From positions 6,855,181 through 6,919,180 of the forward strand of contig NC_064040.1 of assembly GCF_932526225.1 (NCBI RefSeq): a DNA stretch of 64,000 nucleotides, read 5' to 3'. This document shows, piece by piece, positions 51,961 through 64,000 of the stretch (position 1 is its first letter; every line of letters begins with the position of its first letter). The notes under the pieces were generated by a model that saw only the letters and a program-made list of their open reading frames with translations, was not told the DNA's origin and did no database searches. A program made the translations under genes and the position numbers. The DNA comes from Nematostella vectensis (taxonomy: Eukaryota; Cnidaria; Anthozoa; Actiniaria; Edwardsiidae).

Positions 51961-54456
51961 GGTCGATGAACAGCGGCAGGATATATCCACCATTAGTTTT
52001 CCCCAAACCAGTGGATAGCGATTTTTGCGCGTTCTGATTGGCTCTTGTATCTCGGAATTTTCGTGGATATTCATCTTCCCTTTGGGGAATAATTGTTCAA
52101 TATTCATCTCCCCTTTTGGGAATGATTGTTCGATATTTCTAACCTTTCTCAAAACTACTCCTGGACCCAGTTTAATAATATTGCAGCAGGGATTTTTTTT
52201 AGATAGTTTGTTGTTTACAGTAGTTGTCCGGTCAATATTTAGAGGAACCTTTTTCAATTAGTTAGGTCAAACCAATGAATGGCGCCAATGACTGACCTAA
52301 AAAAAAACAATGTAAAAAAAGCACCCAGGATAATGCAGTGTCAGCTTGCTCGATTTTTTTTTGCCACCAACCTTGCCCTCGTCCCGAATGATGAACAAAA
52401 TGGCCCTGCAGATTGGTATCCGTGAAAGAGATGTGCAGGGACGAGAAGGACCATTTTATGTTTCATGGGGATTGTGAATATTTTGGGGGCGCGATAGTTT
52501 GTTTTCACTGGGATCTAGGTGGCTGTGCCGTTTTTTTTCCCGACATCTTCACATTTCAACTCCACAGTCTGAGTAGCCTGAATTTCCGGCGCCTTTTCCC
52601 TGAAATTCAGACTACTGTCTGAGTCGATATGAGGGAAATTTTTGATGAGCCGATAGCATCAATCAGTTGTTTTCAAAACCTTTTCTTTCCACAAAAAATC
52701 AGGAACCGGTAGCACTGTTTAAAAATCATATCCCTTTCCTTAAACAAGGTTTATCTCGACCAAGGAAATCCCGACCTTCCCCTAAAACTGCGTTGAAAAA
52801 AATTACGAACCATCCCCAAAACATAGCAGCCCACGACGTGGCAACAAAATATGTGAACTGAAATATGTAACAAAATAGGGATAAGAATGGTGTCATCTGG
52901 AAATTTTTTTATTTCATTTTCTAGAGCATGTATTTTTTTATCTGTAACTCAAGAAGACAGTGTATAAGAATCAGTTGTTACAAAAGACGCAGCGCTAGTT
53001 GGATGTGTAGTCAGAGACTTATTTTCGCGCAGCCTCTATGCTGCCATTGCTGGCACGATGGACACAAAACCATGTTGGATTGTGTTCTCCTATTACACAG
53101 GTTGCACAGATTCTTGGATGTTTTGATTCCTGAAAGGAAATACGAAGAGTATTTAGTGATAATTCACAAAAGTTAAAAGAATATTTATTCAACCTGTAGA
53201 GGATAAATGATATCAAGTTGCCAAAAAAACGGAATGACATTTCAGTTTCATTTTAGAATTTGCGAAAAAGGCGAGGGAATATTTACAAACACTGTCATTT
53301 ATGGGCCGGGAGTACTTCTTTTTCAATTACGGCCCATCAATATCGACCCGTAATTTGCTGGGAAAGTGTTTTTCGAGCTATCTGCTGGAAAAAGGAACAG
53401 ATAAATTTTTCCCAGCAACTTTTTAAATTGATATTTTTGGCATCAGAACACATAGAAACAACGGAATATGATTGCTTACATCACCAGTAAAAATGAGGAG
53501 ATAGCTGACTTGAAAGAGCAAAATAAACAGCTGCAGGTGTACATCATTCTTTTTTTTTTCGCATTCTTGTCCATTCCATATCCAATGTCCAAATACTCAT
53601 TTCTATCCATTCAACTTATCATTGATAGGTTCCCTAAACCTACATTATCCATTCAACTAACCATGTCGTCTATTCCCTGATTTAAGTTGATATAGGAGTT
53701 CAAGTCTTTTACAATAGCATTTCCAAATAAATATATTATGCATGTGAATCCATGCCAACTTGAAGTGAATATTGAAGCATCCTTCAATAAATAGCAAAAT
53801 TATCATTCCACTGTCAAGTTCAAATCCACTGCTTCTTCTTTACAACAACAGTATATGTAAAACAATGGCCCATACTCCATGAATTGATGTACATGCCAAC
53901 CAAATGCTTCAGAAAGTTTATAAGCTGATGTCCTTATCCAGGTAGTGTTCAGACCATGTTTTTACTTTTGTAAGCAGTTAACTGTACAGCCTGAATATAT
54001 CCCATGAACGATTAGTAATCCATCTGTTGCCATCCATCTTTTTTATCGCTGAGAAAGAAGAAAGGAACTTATTAATTTTAGATGACAGCTATTTCGAATT
54101 TTATCAGTAAGCTTGTTCCATTAAAAGATAAATTGCTAAACATTTTCCAGGACAAAATTGAATTGAATTGAATAATTGTAGACTTACCCGAAACTTGTGG
54201 TTCTTTCCACGACAACCTTTGTCCAACTGTGTTTAGTTGTAGGGAGTTTGAGTTGAATTCAATCCGTCAAGAAATACATTTCAAAAAGCTACACCGCCAC
54301 GTGCTCACACTCTTCGACTAGGATGTGCACGAACGAACTAAAATGATTGAATTCATTCCTTATTTATATTATTTTAAAGCAAAATAGTTTGCAGGTTTCC
54401 AAAATAGTCTTAAACTAAAGTTATTCGTTGATAATTGCAGATATTTGAAGGATAAT
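51961..54456. other. Spacer before the DNA transposon (U2)
   Basis: Collinear with 27563-30061. The exon-like coiled-coil segment recurs at 53456-53536 with its donor. Nothing else is supportable. Confidence 0.45.
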
Positions 54457-55230
54457 TCGCCCCATGACAGGTTCTCCAATAGGGTTCTGGATTCCGGATC
54501 CTAGTGTGTGGATTCCGGATCCTAGTGTGTGGATTCCGGATTCCATGTGGGTTTTTTCCCGTGGATTCCGGATTCCATTTTTGTGTTCCAGGTTTTTTAC
54601 AAAACTTTAAATACCTCCAGTGCCTATATGTTCTAAATCTTTCTAATGCCTGTAAAGTTTTGTTTTTACCTTTTGATTCCATTTATAAACGTTTTGCGTT
54701 GTGTCGCTCGTTGTGTAGACCACATCAAGAAATTTTAAAAGAAACAGTTTTTTTATTACTGTCAAAAAACAAAACTGCATATCAAAGCATACTGTATCTT
54801 TTGTCTGTGCGTTACGTGGATAACTATGCTTCGATATAAGTCGAAAAGTCGCAAATTTAATAGATCAAGGAAACCTTATTAACTCATCGGGCAATAAATG
54901 TTGCTGAGAATATGCCTACTTCTTTGTATATCAAAACACATTATCAGGCTCTGATATTTTGTTTGACCGTGCCATTGTGGCCCGCTTTGGTGGAATATCA
55001 GGGCGAGTTTGGGAGAGCCATGGTAAGTATTTTGGCACGAGCCTATGACAATAACTAAAGTAGACATCACTATCGTAAAATGAAACGCATTGTTTAGCGT
55101 CCTGATAAACTAACGCCTTCCACTCTCCTCGGGAACGACTCTTCTGTTGCTTCTGTGGGTCTGTGGGGGGTAGAAGAAGCCAGCCACTTTCCTTCTTCGT
55201 TCTCATCTTTCCGTGTCTTTCCGTGTCTGA

Positions 55231-55446
55231 TGTGGAACGATTACTAGGGCAATAACCTACGCTTTAAGATCAGGCAGGGGCTCGGCCAGCCTGCAGTCTT
55301 CGCGCACCAACAGACTAAGATACTTTGTCACGCACAAGTACTTTAATGTAATGTAATGCTGCTAGTATAGCTTTGTGTCTCTACCTGTAATTCAGTCGAA
55401 ACACTAAGAGAGGTCATATGTGAATAAACTTGAATTATTATTATGT
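55231..55446 (+). mobile_element. LINE 3' end inserted in the transposon (U2)
   Basis: Copy of 30815-31030 with the same boundaries. Confidence 0.65.
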
Positions 55447-56549
55447 CTTCTTCGGGAGTTATGGTTGCGGTCTGGTCATCAATGGTGAGGCTTTCTACTT
55501 TTGCCAGCAGAGATCTGGGGAATTGCCGTTGCATACCTCGTCGAAGGTATATTTCAGATGGTCATTAGTCTGATCGAGCCATCTGAAAGTTACGCTGTTC
55601 TTTTGGAATCGTCCAGTTGCAGCGATGACCAAAACGTTATCAAAACCATAACGGCGAGCCAATACGGAGATGCTTTCCGTCGGTAATCGTGTCTGACGGC
55701 GACGATGTCGTCTTTGTAGTACAAGACCTGCACCCTGGTACTTCCACCGGTGTCATTTACTGTGACTGTTGATCGAGCTTCACTTACGAAGTCTAGCACG
55801 TCGTCTGAGCCCGTTTCGATTCGGTCAGGCAGCATACTCAGTGAGTATGGAAGGGTTCCTGTCAGCTTTTTTGTCTTAGCTCGGACATTTGCTTGTCGCA
55901 CTCCTCTCCCATACTCCCGTGTAAATTCCCGCATGGTCTCTGCAAGTCTGCGGTCTTCTGTCTCATCACCAGTCCCCTCTTTCGTCTGCGTTTTCTTGGA
56001 TGGCCTCTGCATCAGACTTGGTGGATCGCCCGAGATAATCTTCTCCGGATAAAACGAGTTCGGCCCTGTGAAGTATGTAAAATGCTTCTGGTAATTTCGG
56101 AGCATGTCATCTTCCACACAGTGCGCTCGTCTATAAACATACTCCACAATAGTTGGCATGTCATGATCGGAACGCATGGCTTTGAAGAAACACTCGACAG
56201 AAAGAGTTGTCAGACTCGCAAATCTGATCTCCTCCAGGACTCGCTCTTCGCCGATCTCTGTTAAGGTGTTTGCGAGGCTGGTCAGTGAGTCAAGCGCGAT
56301 TTGGAATGACTGGCGGGTGCAACGTGGAATTGTCATGTCAGGGCCATTCGTGCTCAGCTTCCCTGTCCTCTCCTTTGCCTTTTCTTCATGATCTAATAAA
56401 AACGCGACCAGATGTTCTATCTGTCTTTTGTGTTCGTCAAACCTCTCGGGGAAATTCTCTTTCTCACACTTCTTATCCAGACGGAACACATTGGCATACA
56501 TCGACATATTCTGCTGGAGAGGCACCAGTCCAACAGCTGATGTAACCAT
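55436..56549 (-). pseudogene. Transposon-internal gene (U2)
   Basis: Copy of 31020-32133. The 319-codon frame differs at only two residues that I can see (a Gly-to-Asp change after NGP and a Leu-to-Phe change in SVECLFKAM), and it carries the same break after 55590. The break was therefore present before the units duplicated. Confidence 0.55.
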
Positions 56550-56977
56550 TCTAACGGCCCATATGTAAATATTTTTAGCGAGATCTCCGCCTCCCTCCCT
56601 TCAACCCGGAAAAAAGGATGAATCAGAGCTTGAAGAGGGCGATCGTAGAACTCGCCTCCTTTTTTTGCTATATCCAAAAAACCCAACATTAAAAAGCATT
56701 AGGTCATTTTCAACTAAAAATGCTCCCTGCCACACTGAGCTTTATGCTTTTATACCATAAAATTAGATATCTTTCAACATAAGATTTTACAACATTGACC
56801 TGAAAAAAAGTAATAATTGTCTTGTTGACTATATTCCCTAAAAGTACTGTCAATAAAAATATACTAGCAAATCAACATACGCTCTTGTTTACCTAGACAT
56901 TGGCGAAAGAGGACAACTCCTTTCTTGTTTTCTTTTTCTTTCCCTGTCATAAAAAATTATAAGTAACCCAAATCAAT

Positions 56978-57322
56978 TCACCATACCACATCAGAGCTCA
57001 CCCTACCATTTTTTAGCATATTCCTCATGCTCTCTCTTCTTGAATTTCCTGTGTTTTTTTTCTTTCTTGTGCTTTCCCATCTGTTGCATAAGAGAAAAAC
57101 AAAAGTAATATTTCACTCCACTATTACTGTTCCATAAGCAATTACTGTGAAATAATTCCAACCATAATATAAGCCCACTATTCCGTGAAATAACATATGC
57201 CTCCCCTACACCTGAAAAAATGCCTCTGCTAAAAAAAACTTTTTGATTATCAGGGGCGTACGCATGATTTTTAAGTTGCAGTTATAGCATTCAGAAGCTG
57301 GATAAGGGCGTGGCCCCTCATC
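56978..57322. repeat. 345-bp direct repeat, left copy, flanking hAT fragment
   Basis: Begins 'tcaccataccacatcagagc' and ends 'gtggcccctcatc'. The right copy is at 58527-58872. U1 has this sequence once (about 32567-32900). The repeat includes about 270 bp of flank plus the first 70 bp of the hAT-like MITE. Confidence 0.85.
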
Positions 57323-58526
57323 TAGGCTCTTACCGAAAGTGCTCGTTAAAAAAGCATTAAATGCTAAAAGCAGTGCTTGTTTTTTGCCAAAAAAGTGTTA
57401 AAATAATGCTATTTTTTTTTTAAAATGCTTGTGGATTAAAAGAAATGCTCATTTTTTCAGACTTTTTTTTAATCATATAGAACATTACATTTTCAGATTT
57501 TCGCTCACATGTTTTAACATCAAAATTTAACGATCAATGTTTTTTCCATTTAAGTCCAACACACGCTTGTCATTGGGTCATCATTACCCATTTTAGAAGT
57601 TAGTCATCGCTTGTTGTACTGGGTCATCACACTTGCTTGCAGATAGTCAACTAAGGCATGCTCCTGTTGGTCGTTGAATGCGGAATTGAGAACAGAGAAT
57701 ACCCTTTCTGCTGCAGCCGAGGATGGCTGCACCAACAGCACTTTCTTCACTGCAGAAGCCCAGTGAGGGAGCTGTTCCTTGTGGTCGTGCCACCATTTTA
57801 CCTTTCGCTCTTCCGTGTTGATTACCACATCTGCAGTGGCAGCTAAGTAAGCAGGTAGTTCAGCTTTTAGGCCGTTTATAATGCAATCATCTTTGAGAAA
57901 AGGGAAGATTCGCAAGGCCTCTACTGAGTGCTGAGTTGGCTTCAGCCACTGGACGCTGACCGGACACATATACCTCGCAGCCTTGAACGTGTTGTATAGT
58001 TGGACATTGAACTTTCTCAGAAACCAATCTATGGCTGGTTGAACACATGCCTTTGCCTGCTGTACGAGGGCTTCTACGTTTTGGGCAGGATTTTCTTCAG
58101 CGATTGCTGCTGCGACTGCACGCACGTTTGGAAAGTGAGGGGCTTGGCAGGCTTGGGCAACAGCATGGAGTTTCTCATAACACTAGAACACGAGAGGGGC
58201 ATCAGCTTCCAAGAAATAGGCCGCTTCTACAAAGTGCTCCCCAACATCGATGGTGATGGCGAGCTCGAGCTTCAGGTTGATCACTCGCTCAGGATCGGAA
58301 AGTATTGCCTGGAGTTGAGGGAGTAACTGTGGACCAATATTAGCGGCTTCTGCTTCTATCAAGAATCCCTCAATATCTCCAAACTGCAGTAATATTTGTT
58401 TGTAGACTTCCCTCTGACCACCATCTGGTCTCACTGTATGATCTCGGTTTTTGCCCAGTCAGATCTGTCCACATCAGCTTTGCCTTGTAACTATGGCGGA
58501 ACAGGCGAAGCCACACGCTACCGAAC
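57323..58526 (-). pseudogene. hAT transposase fragment with C-terminal dimerisation domain
   Basis: The minus frame 58125-57604 ends in the hATC dimerisation signature: LPHWASAVKKVLLVQPSSAAAERVFS in essence (W near the start, P-S-S-A-A-A-E-R-x-F-S). The frame continues upstream through one in-frame TAG (58183-58185) into 58434-58186 (LLQFGDIEGFLIEAEA...). This is the C-terminal third or so of a hAT transposase, dead by stop codon and truncation. It lies between two 345-bp direct repeats that begin the hAT-like MITE. Confidence 0.75.
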
Positions 58527-58872
58527 TCACCATACCACATCAGAGCTCACCCTACCATTTTTTAGCATATTCCTCATGCTCTCTCTTCTTGAATTTCCTG
58601 TGTTTTTTTTTCTTTCTTGTGCTTTCCCATCTGTTGCATAAGAGAAAAACAAAAGTAATATTTCACTCCACTATTACTGTTTCATAAGCAATTACTGTGA
58701 AATAATTCCAACCATAATATAAGCCCACTATTCCGTGAAATAACACTATGCCTCCCCTACACCTGAAAAAATGCCTCTGCTAAAAAAACTTTTTGATTAT
58801 CAGGGGCGTACGCATGATTTTTAAGTTGCAGTTATAGCATTCAGAAGCTGGATAAGGGCGTGGCCCCTCATC
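58527..58872. repeat. 345-bp direct repeat, right copy
   Basis: Second copy of 56978-57322, after which the MITE and transposon sequence continue as in U1. Confidence 0.85.
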
Positions 58873-59156
58873 CCCGTGAAAAGCTCATAGCGTCCACTTT
58901 TGTGTTGGAAATTGGCAGCAATATTACTCAAACCTCTGTCATCCTCGTCGCATGGCACTGAACGACATGTGTTTGGAAATAATCTGTGAACTACCACGCT
59001 TAAGAAAATTATATATTTTTTTCCTCGTTATATATATTAAACTACGTACATAAAAATGAATAAGCAAACATTTGATTTTTCCCTCGTTATGCAAATAAGA
59101 TCACCAATTTTTTTGCAGTCCAGTGACTGCAGGCCTATAACCTGCGTACGCCCCTG
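58801..59156. mobile_element. hAT-like MITE, both ends present (U2)
   Basis: 14-bp inverted ends CAGGGGCGTACGCA / TGCGTACGCCCCTG, with ATTAT directly outside both (58796-58800 and 59157-59161). No coding capacity. Its left 70 bp is also found at 57251-57322, next to the hAT transposase fragment. Confidence 0.8.
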
Positions 59157-59159
59157 ATT

Positions 59160-60560
59160 ATAATCTCAACCAAATATCAGTCCACCAAAAAGTATGTGAA
59201 AGCTATAGGCAATGGCCTCATTTTTCATGTTGCATGATAACCAACAAAAAAGCAGTAATCAGAGTACAAGCTCATTCCCAGTAAAAGAATTTAACAGTCG
59301 TTCAAATCAGGAAAGTGCACGTCCCTGTTCAAATCAAATCCTTTTTTCATCTTATTTTCTTCTGTTGCCTTTTTTTGTCAACATGTTTATCTTAGTTTTT
59401 CAAACACGTTTTTAAGATTATTTTGTGATTTTGCCCCCTCCCCTTCCCCCCTCTGATTCCTGCTATGGCTTTGTTTGTTATATGAGTATCAAAACATACC
59501 TCAGACGTGTCTTGACGTGTCGTGACTGTTGAAGATTATAGTAGTAGTTATTGAAATCCTAGTTTTGTCGATGTCTGTAGACAACTTTCACCCCAAACAT
59601 TACCGTTGCATCGGCATTTTTCAAATGAAAGACAAAGAACAAGTAAAATAAAGTCTCATTTTGTAGAAAAACTTAATTTCGCAAAGCTGTTTATATATTT
59701 TTAGGCGCACTGTGACAGCTAAATGTCAAATCATTAAACTGAGATGAAACCTTATTGATGTTAGCCTTGATTGGCCCACTTTATACCGGGCAGTGGAATG
59801 TTTTTTTCTGTGATGAAAACTTTCTACAACTCGACACAACTAGAACATGAAGCGATTTCCCGTAAGTTAGCTCTTTGGCGGGCAATTAAGATTTTTTAAG
59901 AAAAACCCGAAAAGTTTACCGTGTGACTTTCCGGGTTTCTGAGCTTATCAGCGTTTTAAGAAACGACTACCTGAAAACAAATTGAACTAGCTAATTATCT
60001 CATAAAGATCACTGATTCCGCATGAAAACGCTGTGTAGCCATTTTGGGAAACAAGGTAGGTTTAATAATAACGGCAATATTTTGGGGGTCGTAGCTTTTG
60101 GGGTCACAGGTTTTAGGTCTTCGTTTTGTAGACACCCAACTTACACGTGTTTGAAGTGAAAACTCTTTTGACCGATTACTTCGTCGAGATCAGAACTTCC
60201 TGTTCTCACAGATATGGAGAGGCGATTTCTTATGATTGTTTTTTTACAATGCAATAAATATTTAAATAATTGAATGTCATTATCAATAAGAATTCGAAAG
60301 AATAAATCTGCCCTTACCCTCCTTTGTTGTTGATTCTTGCCTGTGTGAGGCTAGAAAGCGAGAACTTGGAGGTGTTTGATCGCATGTTCAAACCTACCCG
60401 CGTCTCATTGGCTAATAAAATAATAACCATGGAATGGCTTCTTCGTCAACCGCCAAAAGGTTGAAATGAAAATCACGTGCATATAAACAGATAAATCAAA
60501 ATGAACCATAACCATCGTTCTTTTGGAAAAAGAAGCCAAATATTAAAATAATTTTTATAC
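59160..60560. other. Non-coding interior of the transposon (U2)
   Basis: Collinear with 33165-34560 of U1. No gene seen. Confidence 0.5.
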
Positions 60561-60711
60561 TAATTCTTGTATTCCGGATTCCAGCTTAACTGCTTAAGTC
60601 TTAGATTCCGGATCCTAGTGTGTGGATTCCGGATTCCAGTAGCATGGATTCCGGATTCCAAGTATCATTTTTTCATGGATTCCGGATTCCGGATTACCTG
60701 TCATGGGGCGA

Positions 60712-60828
60712 GATAATGAACAAAATTCAACTCCCGAATTGAGCTCGCGAATGACGACTGCGTGAATTTCAGCGTTCGCTCGACCAAAGTACGTGTGGCT
60801 TCAGAAATTACCGAGATTTCTGCTAATG
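60712..60828. other. Pre-insertion flank of the transposon kept only in U2
   Basis: About 117 bp starting with the target duplicate GATAAT lie between the transposon and the minisatellite. In U1 this piece is missing and the transposon end joins the minisatellite directly (gcgagatagctg). The shared 'gata' at the join suggests a small deletion in U1. Confidence 0.7.
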
Positions 60829-61499
60829 GGTGTGGATAGCTGTGTATGGTGTGGATAGCTGTGTAGTGTGGATAGCTGTGTATAGCTGTGGATAGCTGTG
60901 TATGGCTGTGTATGGTGTGGATGGTTGTGGATGGTGTGAATAGCTGTAAATGGCGTGAATAGCTGTGGATGGTGTGGATAGCTGTGTATGGTGTGGATAG
61001 CTGTGGATGGCTGTGTATGGCGTGGATAGCTGTGTATGGTGTGGATAGCTGTGAATGGCTGTGTATAGCGTGGATAGCTGTGTATGGTGTGGATGGGTGT
61101 GGATGGTGTGGATAGCTGTGTATGGTGTGGATAGCTGTGTATGGTGTGGATAGTTGTGTATGGTGTGGATAGCTGTGGATGGTGTGGATAGCTGTGTATG
61201 GCTGTGGATGGTGTGGATAGCTGTGTATGGTGTGGGTAGCTGTGTATGGTGTGGATAGCTGTGTATGGTGTGGATGGGTGTGGATGGTGTGGATAGCTGT
61301 GTATGGTGTGGATAGCTGTGTATGGTGTGGATAGTTGTGTATGGTGTGGATAGCTGTGGATGGTGTGGATAGCTGTGTATGGCTGTGGATGGTGTGGATA
61401 GCTGTGTATGGTGTGGGTAGCTGTGTATGGTGTGGATAGCTGTGTATGGTGTAGATAGCTGTGTATGGTGTGGATAGCTGTGTATGGTGTGTATGGCTG
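60829..61499 (-). repeat. 19-bp minisatellite block D1 (U2), reverse orientation
   Basis: Same unit as block B1. It contains an internal duplication: the run around 'gtggatgggtgtggatgg' occurs at about 61090 and 61270. Confidence 0.95.
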
Positions 61500-61624
61500 C
61501 AATACACCAAAAACTGGAAATCGACTCTGCCAAATTTTCGTCTTTAATAAGACTTCTTCAGGGCAGACAAGTCTTATTAAAGACGAAAATTTGGCAGAGT
61601 CGATTTCCAGTTTTTGGTGTATTG
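61500..61624. repeat. 125-bp palindrome inside the minisatellite (U2)
   Basis: Copy of 35197-35321. The arms pair better here because the base at 'gtctttaataag' now matches its complement 'cttattaaagac'. Confidence 0.9.
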
Positions 61625-61672
61625 TATTCATTGTTCTGGTACGAGATCGCGACAGTTTGGGCTTTTTGATTC

Positions 61673-62226
61673 TGTGTGTATGGCTGTGTATAGTGTGGAT
61701 AGATGTTGATGGTGTGGATAGCTGTGTATGGTGTGGATAGCTGTGGATGGTGTGGATAGCTGTGTATGGTGTAGATAGCTATGTATGGTGTGGATAGCTG
61801 TGTATGGTGTGGATAGCTGTGTATGGTGTGGATAGTTGTGTATGGTGTGGATAGCTGTGGATGGTGTGGATAGCTGTGTATGGTGTGGATAGCTGTGTAT
61901 GGTGTGGGTAGCTGTGTATGGTGTGGATAGCTGTGTATGGTGTGGATAGCTGTGTATGGTGTGGATAGCTGTGTATGGTGTGGATGGTTGTGGATGGTGT
62001 GGATAGCTGTGTATGGTGTAGATAGCTGTGGATGGTGTGGATAGCTGTGTATGGTGTGGATAGCTGTGGATGGTGTGGATAGCTGTGTATGGTGTGGATA
62101 GCTGTGTATGGTGTGGATAGCTGTGTATGGTGAGGATAGCTGTGTATGGTGTAGATAGCTGTGTATGGTGTGTATGGCTGTGTATAGTGTGGATAGATAT
62201 GGATGGTGTGGATAGCTTTGTATGTG
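61673..62226 (-). repeat. 19-bp minisatellite block D2 (U2), reverse orientation
   Basis: Same unit as B2, about 50 bp before unit 3. Confidence 0.95.
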
Positions 62227-62276
62227 TGGGATATCTTATATGAAACACTTCAGAATGCGTACTTAAAGTACTTACC

Positions 62277-64000
62277 TACCTGGCGAGGTACCTTGCCGCT
62301 GGCACAAAGGTTCGTGGGCTCTGGGAATGAGATTGAAGTTGCCGCCATTTTGTTTTTTTGGGTGTGTGTAGATTTTTTCTCACATACACTTCACGGTATT
62401 TTGGCAGCAGGGCTATAATATAGCCACTTCAACGCACAGATGCCCACTTGAGACATAGATAGCCGCTGGATGCTCTATGATGTCCAGGTAACGACCACAA
62501 TTTACCGATTCTAGAAGTAAACGTTTGGTTTTCGTCGCTTAGCTCCAACGTGCTTAGTCTTTGACAGAACTTTGTAAGACTCATTTTCTCATTTCTTTGA
62601 ATTACCCATAGCTCTACTGCGGGTTCTAATCCACCTCAGAAGTCGTTCGGTGTAACTTCGGCAATCAGTCATGCTGGGCCGAAACCTAGAGTAAGAATTC
62701 ATTATGTTATTTCCTGCACGTGGCTTTTCATTTGCTCGTGTTTATTGAAAGACTGCCATCTTTGACTCAATACAATACTAAAATTTAAGTAAATACATTC
62801 TCTCGTGTATCTAACTTCTCACGACAGGACTTGGAGCTTACTAAACGACTGGAAGAAGCCTTGATTCCTTATGGTGTATTCGAAAGCGAGGATGAACGTC
62901 AGCAACGGTTTGATGTTTTGAAGCTTGTCAAGTTGTTATTTAGTCAAATCCATTCTGGGTTACATCTTTTTTTACCGTATCTAGGATGATTGTTCTTGCT
63001 AAGCTGAATGAGTTGGTAAAGGAATGGATTGTAGAAGTGAGCATAAAAAAAGTTAGTATATAAACATTGCAGATCTCCTACACTTTGTTTTTATCTTGCA
63101 AATAATTTCATTAGTACTGATGCTATTACTTAAATGGTAATATTACATTAGTTGTGTTGCATTAGTTTTTATTTATTATTGTGTATTATTTTTCAATACT
63201 GTGCTTAAAATTGTTAACAACAAAGCTTCCATTATTTTTACAATTGAGATTTTTATCTTGATTGCAAGTTTATAAATTTTATGTTGTGGTTCCAAATTAC
63301 ACAAATTAACACTACAAGCAATAACATCCATATTTTACTTCTAAAATCTCTTACTCTCTCTTAAAGCCGCATTGTCACCAGTTTACTTCCGGAGGTCCGA
63401 TGGAAACCTCAACCGTTAAAAGACAAAAGAATCTATTAGAATCCGAGATATTTAACAGGCCATCCGCTCTAAGTTATCAATCGTATCCTCAAAGAAACTT
63501 TTAATAGACACAATGCTTTCAATATTTTGAAAAATTTTGGCGTTTTCCGTTAAAAATCATAGGATATTGTTTTGTAATCGACCGGAAATAAATTGGTGAA
63601 AATTCAGCTTTAAGTCAAGTTGGCTTTCAAAACTTTGACATACTTTGACATATTTTTGCTGTGATCATGTGATTGTGACTGAGGACTGGAATTTCAAAGT
63701 ACTTTTGATAAAGTACAATTACAATGCATATAAACCTGATTTCCGGCTAATGCTCTGTGGGTATGCTTATGATTAAGTGAATTTAATTTTTTTTTTTAAC
63801 TTGTAACTGTCTTTGTACCATAAATTCTAGAATATGCCAGAAAATATGGCCAAAACAGTGGGTGGAAAGATCTTCACATTTGGATCCTTCATATTGGGAG
63901 TGCATACCAAAGGTGTGTTCTGTTATTTTGATACAGAATTTTCGTATAAAATGATATGTTGCTCAATGTTGCTTTTTGATTCATCGGACTAGTAAAACAG
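62277..64000. repeat. Tandem segmental duplication, unit 3 (U3), cut by window end
   Basis: Begins with the same 'tacctggcgaggtacc' as U2 and stays collinear with it to the last base. U3 is closer to U2 than to U1: no MITE B, the same coding changes, and the same upstream minisatellite context. Confidence 0.9.
62477..64000 (+). CDS. Poly(A) polymerase copy 3, 5' part only
   Basis: Exons 62477-62487, 62612-62690, 62828-62907, 62985-63036 and 63831-63912 are in phase and intact, coding the N-terminal 101 residues plus one base. It shares with copy 2 the Arg-to-Ile change in GSFILG and Leu-to-Arg in ESEDERQQR, and has its own Val-to-Met (NMPENMAK). The catalytic exon lies beyond the window, so activity cannot be judged. 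Confidence 0.85.

Larger units (their letters stand above)
54457..60711. mobile_element. 6.26-kb DNA transposon, U2 copy, with intact target duplication
   Basis: Same 16-bp ends as 30062-34712. GATAAT stands immediately outside both ends (54451-54456 and 60712-60717), which fixes the boundaries. It is longer than the U1 copy because of a hAT fragment and a duplicated flank (56978-58872). One more 'ggatcctagtgtgtggattcc' unit is present at the left subterminal array. Confidence 0.85.

Overview
The window reads as nuclear DNA of an animal, most likely a cnidarian (sea-anemone-like anthozoan). It has compact intron-containing genes with animal splice sites, animal housekeeping proteins (canonical poly(A) polymerase, N-acylneuraminate-9-phosphatase, a START lipid-transfer protein), and many MITEs, LINE tails and hAT remnants. 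The organism is an inference: there is no species-specific marker I can prove from sequence alone.

Left part (1-10960), unique sequence. The last three coding exons of a START-domain gene (+) lie at 1845-3000. Two intronless genes on the minus strand follow (4157-4855 and 7575-8453). They look like distant relatives of each other and share a C-terminal CRY-x-R motif. A single-exon NANP gene (-) lies at 10148-10864. Between them are several small inverted-repeat elements, two of them with clear target-site duplications.

Right part (10961-64000), a tandem array of about 25-26 kb units: U1 10961-36115, U2 36116-62276, and U3 from 62277 into the window edge. Each unit starts with a poly(A) polymerase (PAP) gene on the plus strand. 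Then come a GC-rich repeat, remnants of a multi-ORF mobile element, a 19-bp minisatellite in one orientation, about 3 kb of spacer, a DNA transposon with 16-bp terminal inverted repeats and a 6-bp target duplication, and the same minisatellite in the opposite orientation, abutting the next PAP gene.

PAP copy 1 can be assembled into 23 exons coding 698 residues, with all three catalytic aspartates and a conserved C-terminal tail. It is divergent to NANP across a roughly 300-bp intergenic region with NRF1-like and YY1-like sites. PAP copy 2 keeps the exon structure of its first 20 exons but has an in-frame 6-bp deletion in the catalytic Asp-x-Asp motif, an Arg-to-Ile change beside the Gly-Ser nucleotide-binding motif, a loss of about 0.9 kb that removes the end of exon 21 and all of exon 22, and a frameshift in the last exon. 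PAP copy 3 is cut by the window edge after exon 5 and shares the Arg-to-Ile change.

The most interesting observations are this active/dead PAP array; a 56-bp minisatellite that repeatedly copies the splice acceptor and start of the catalytic exon; the inverted minisatellite blocks at the unit junctions; the new transposon with its target site; and the two-member uncharacterised intronless gene family.
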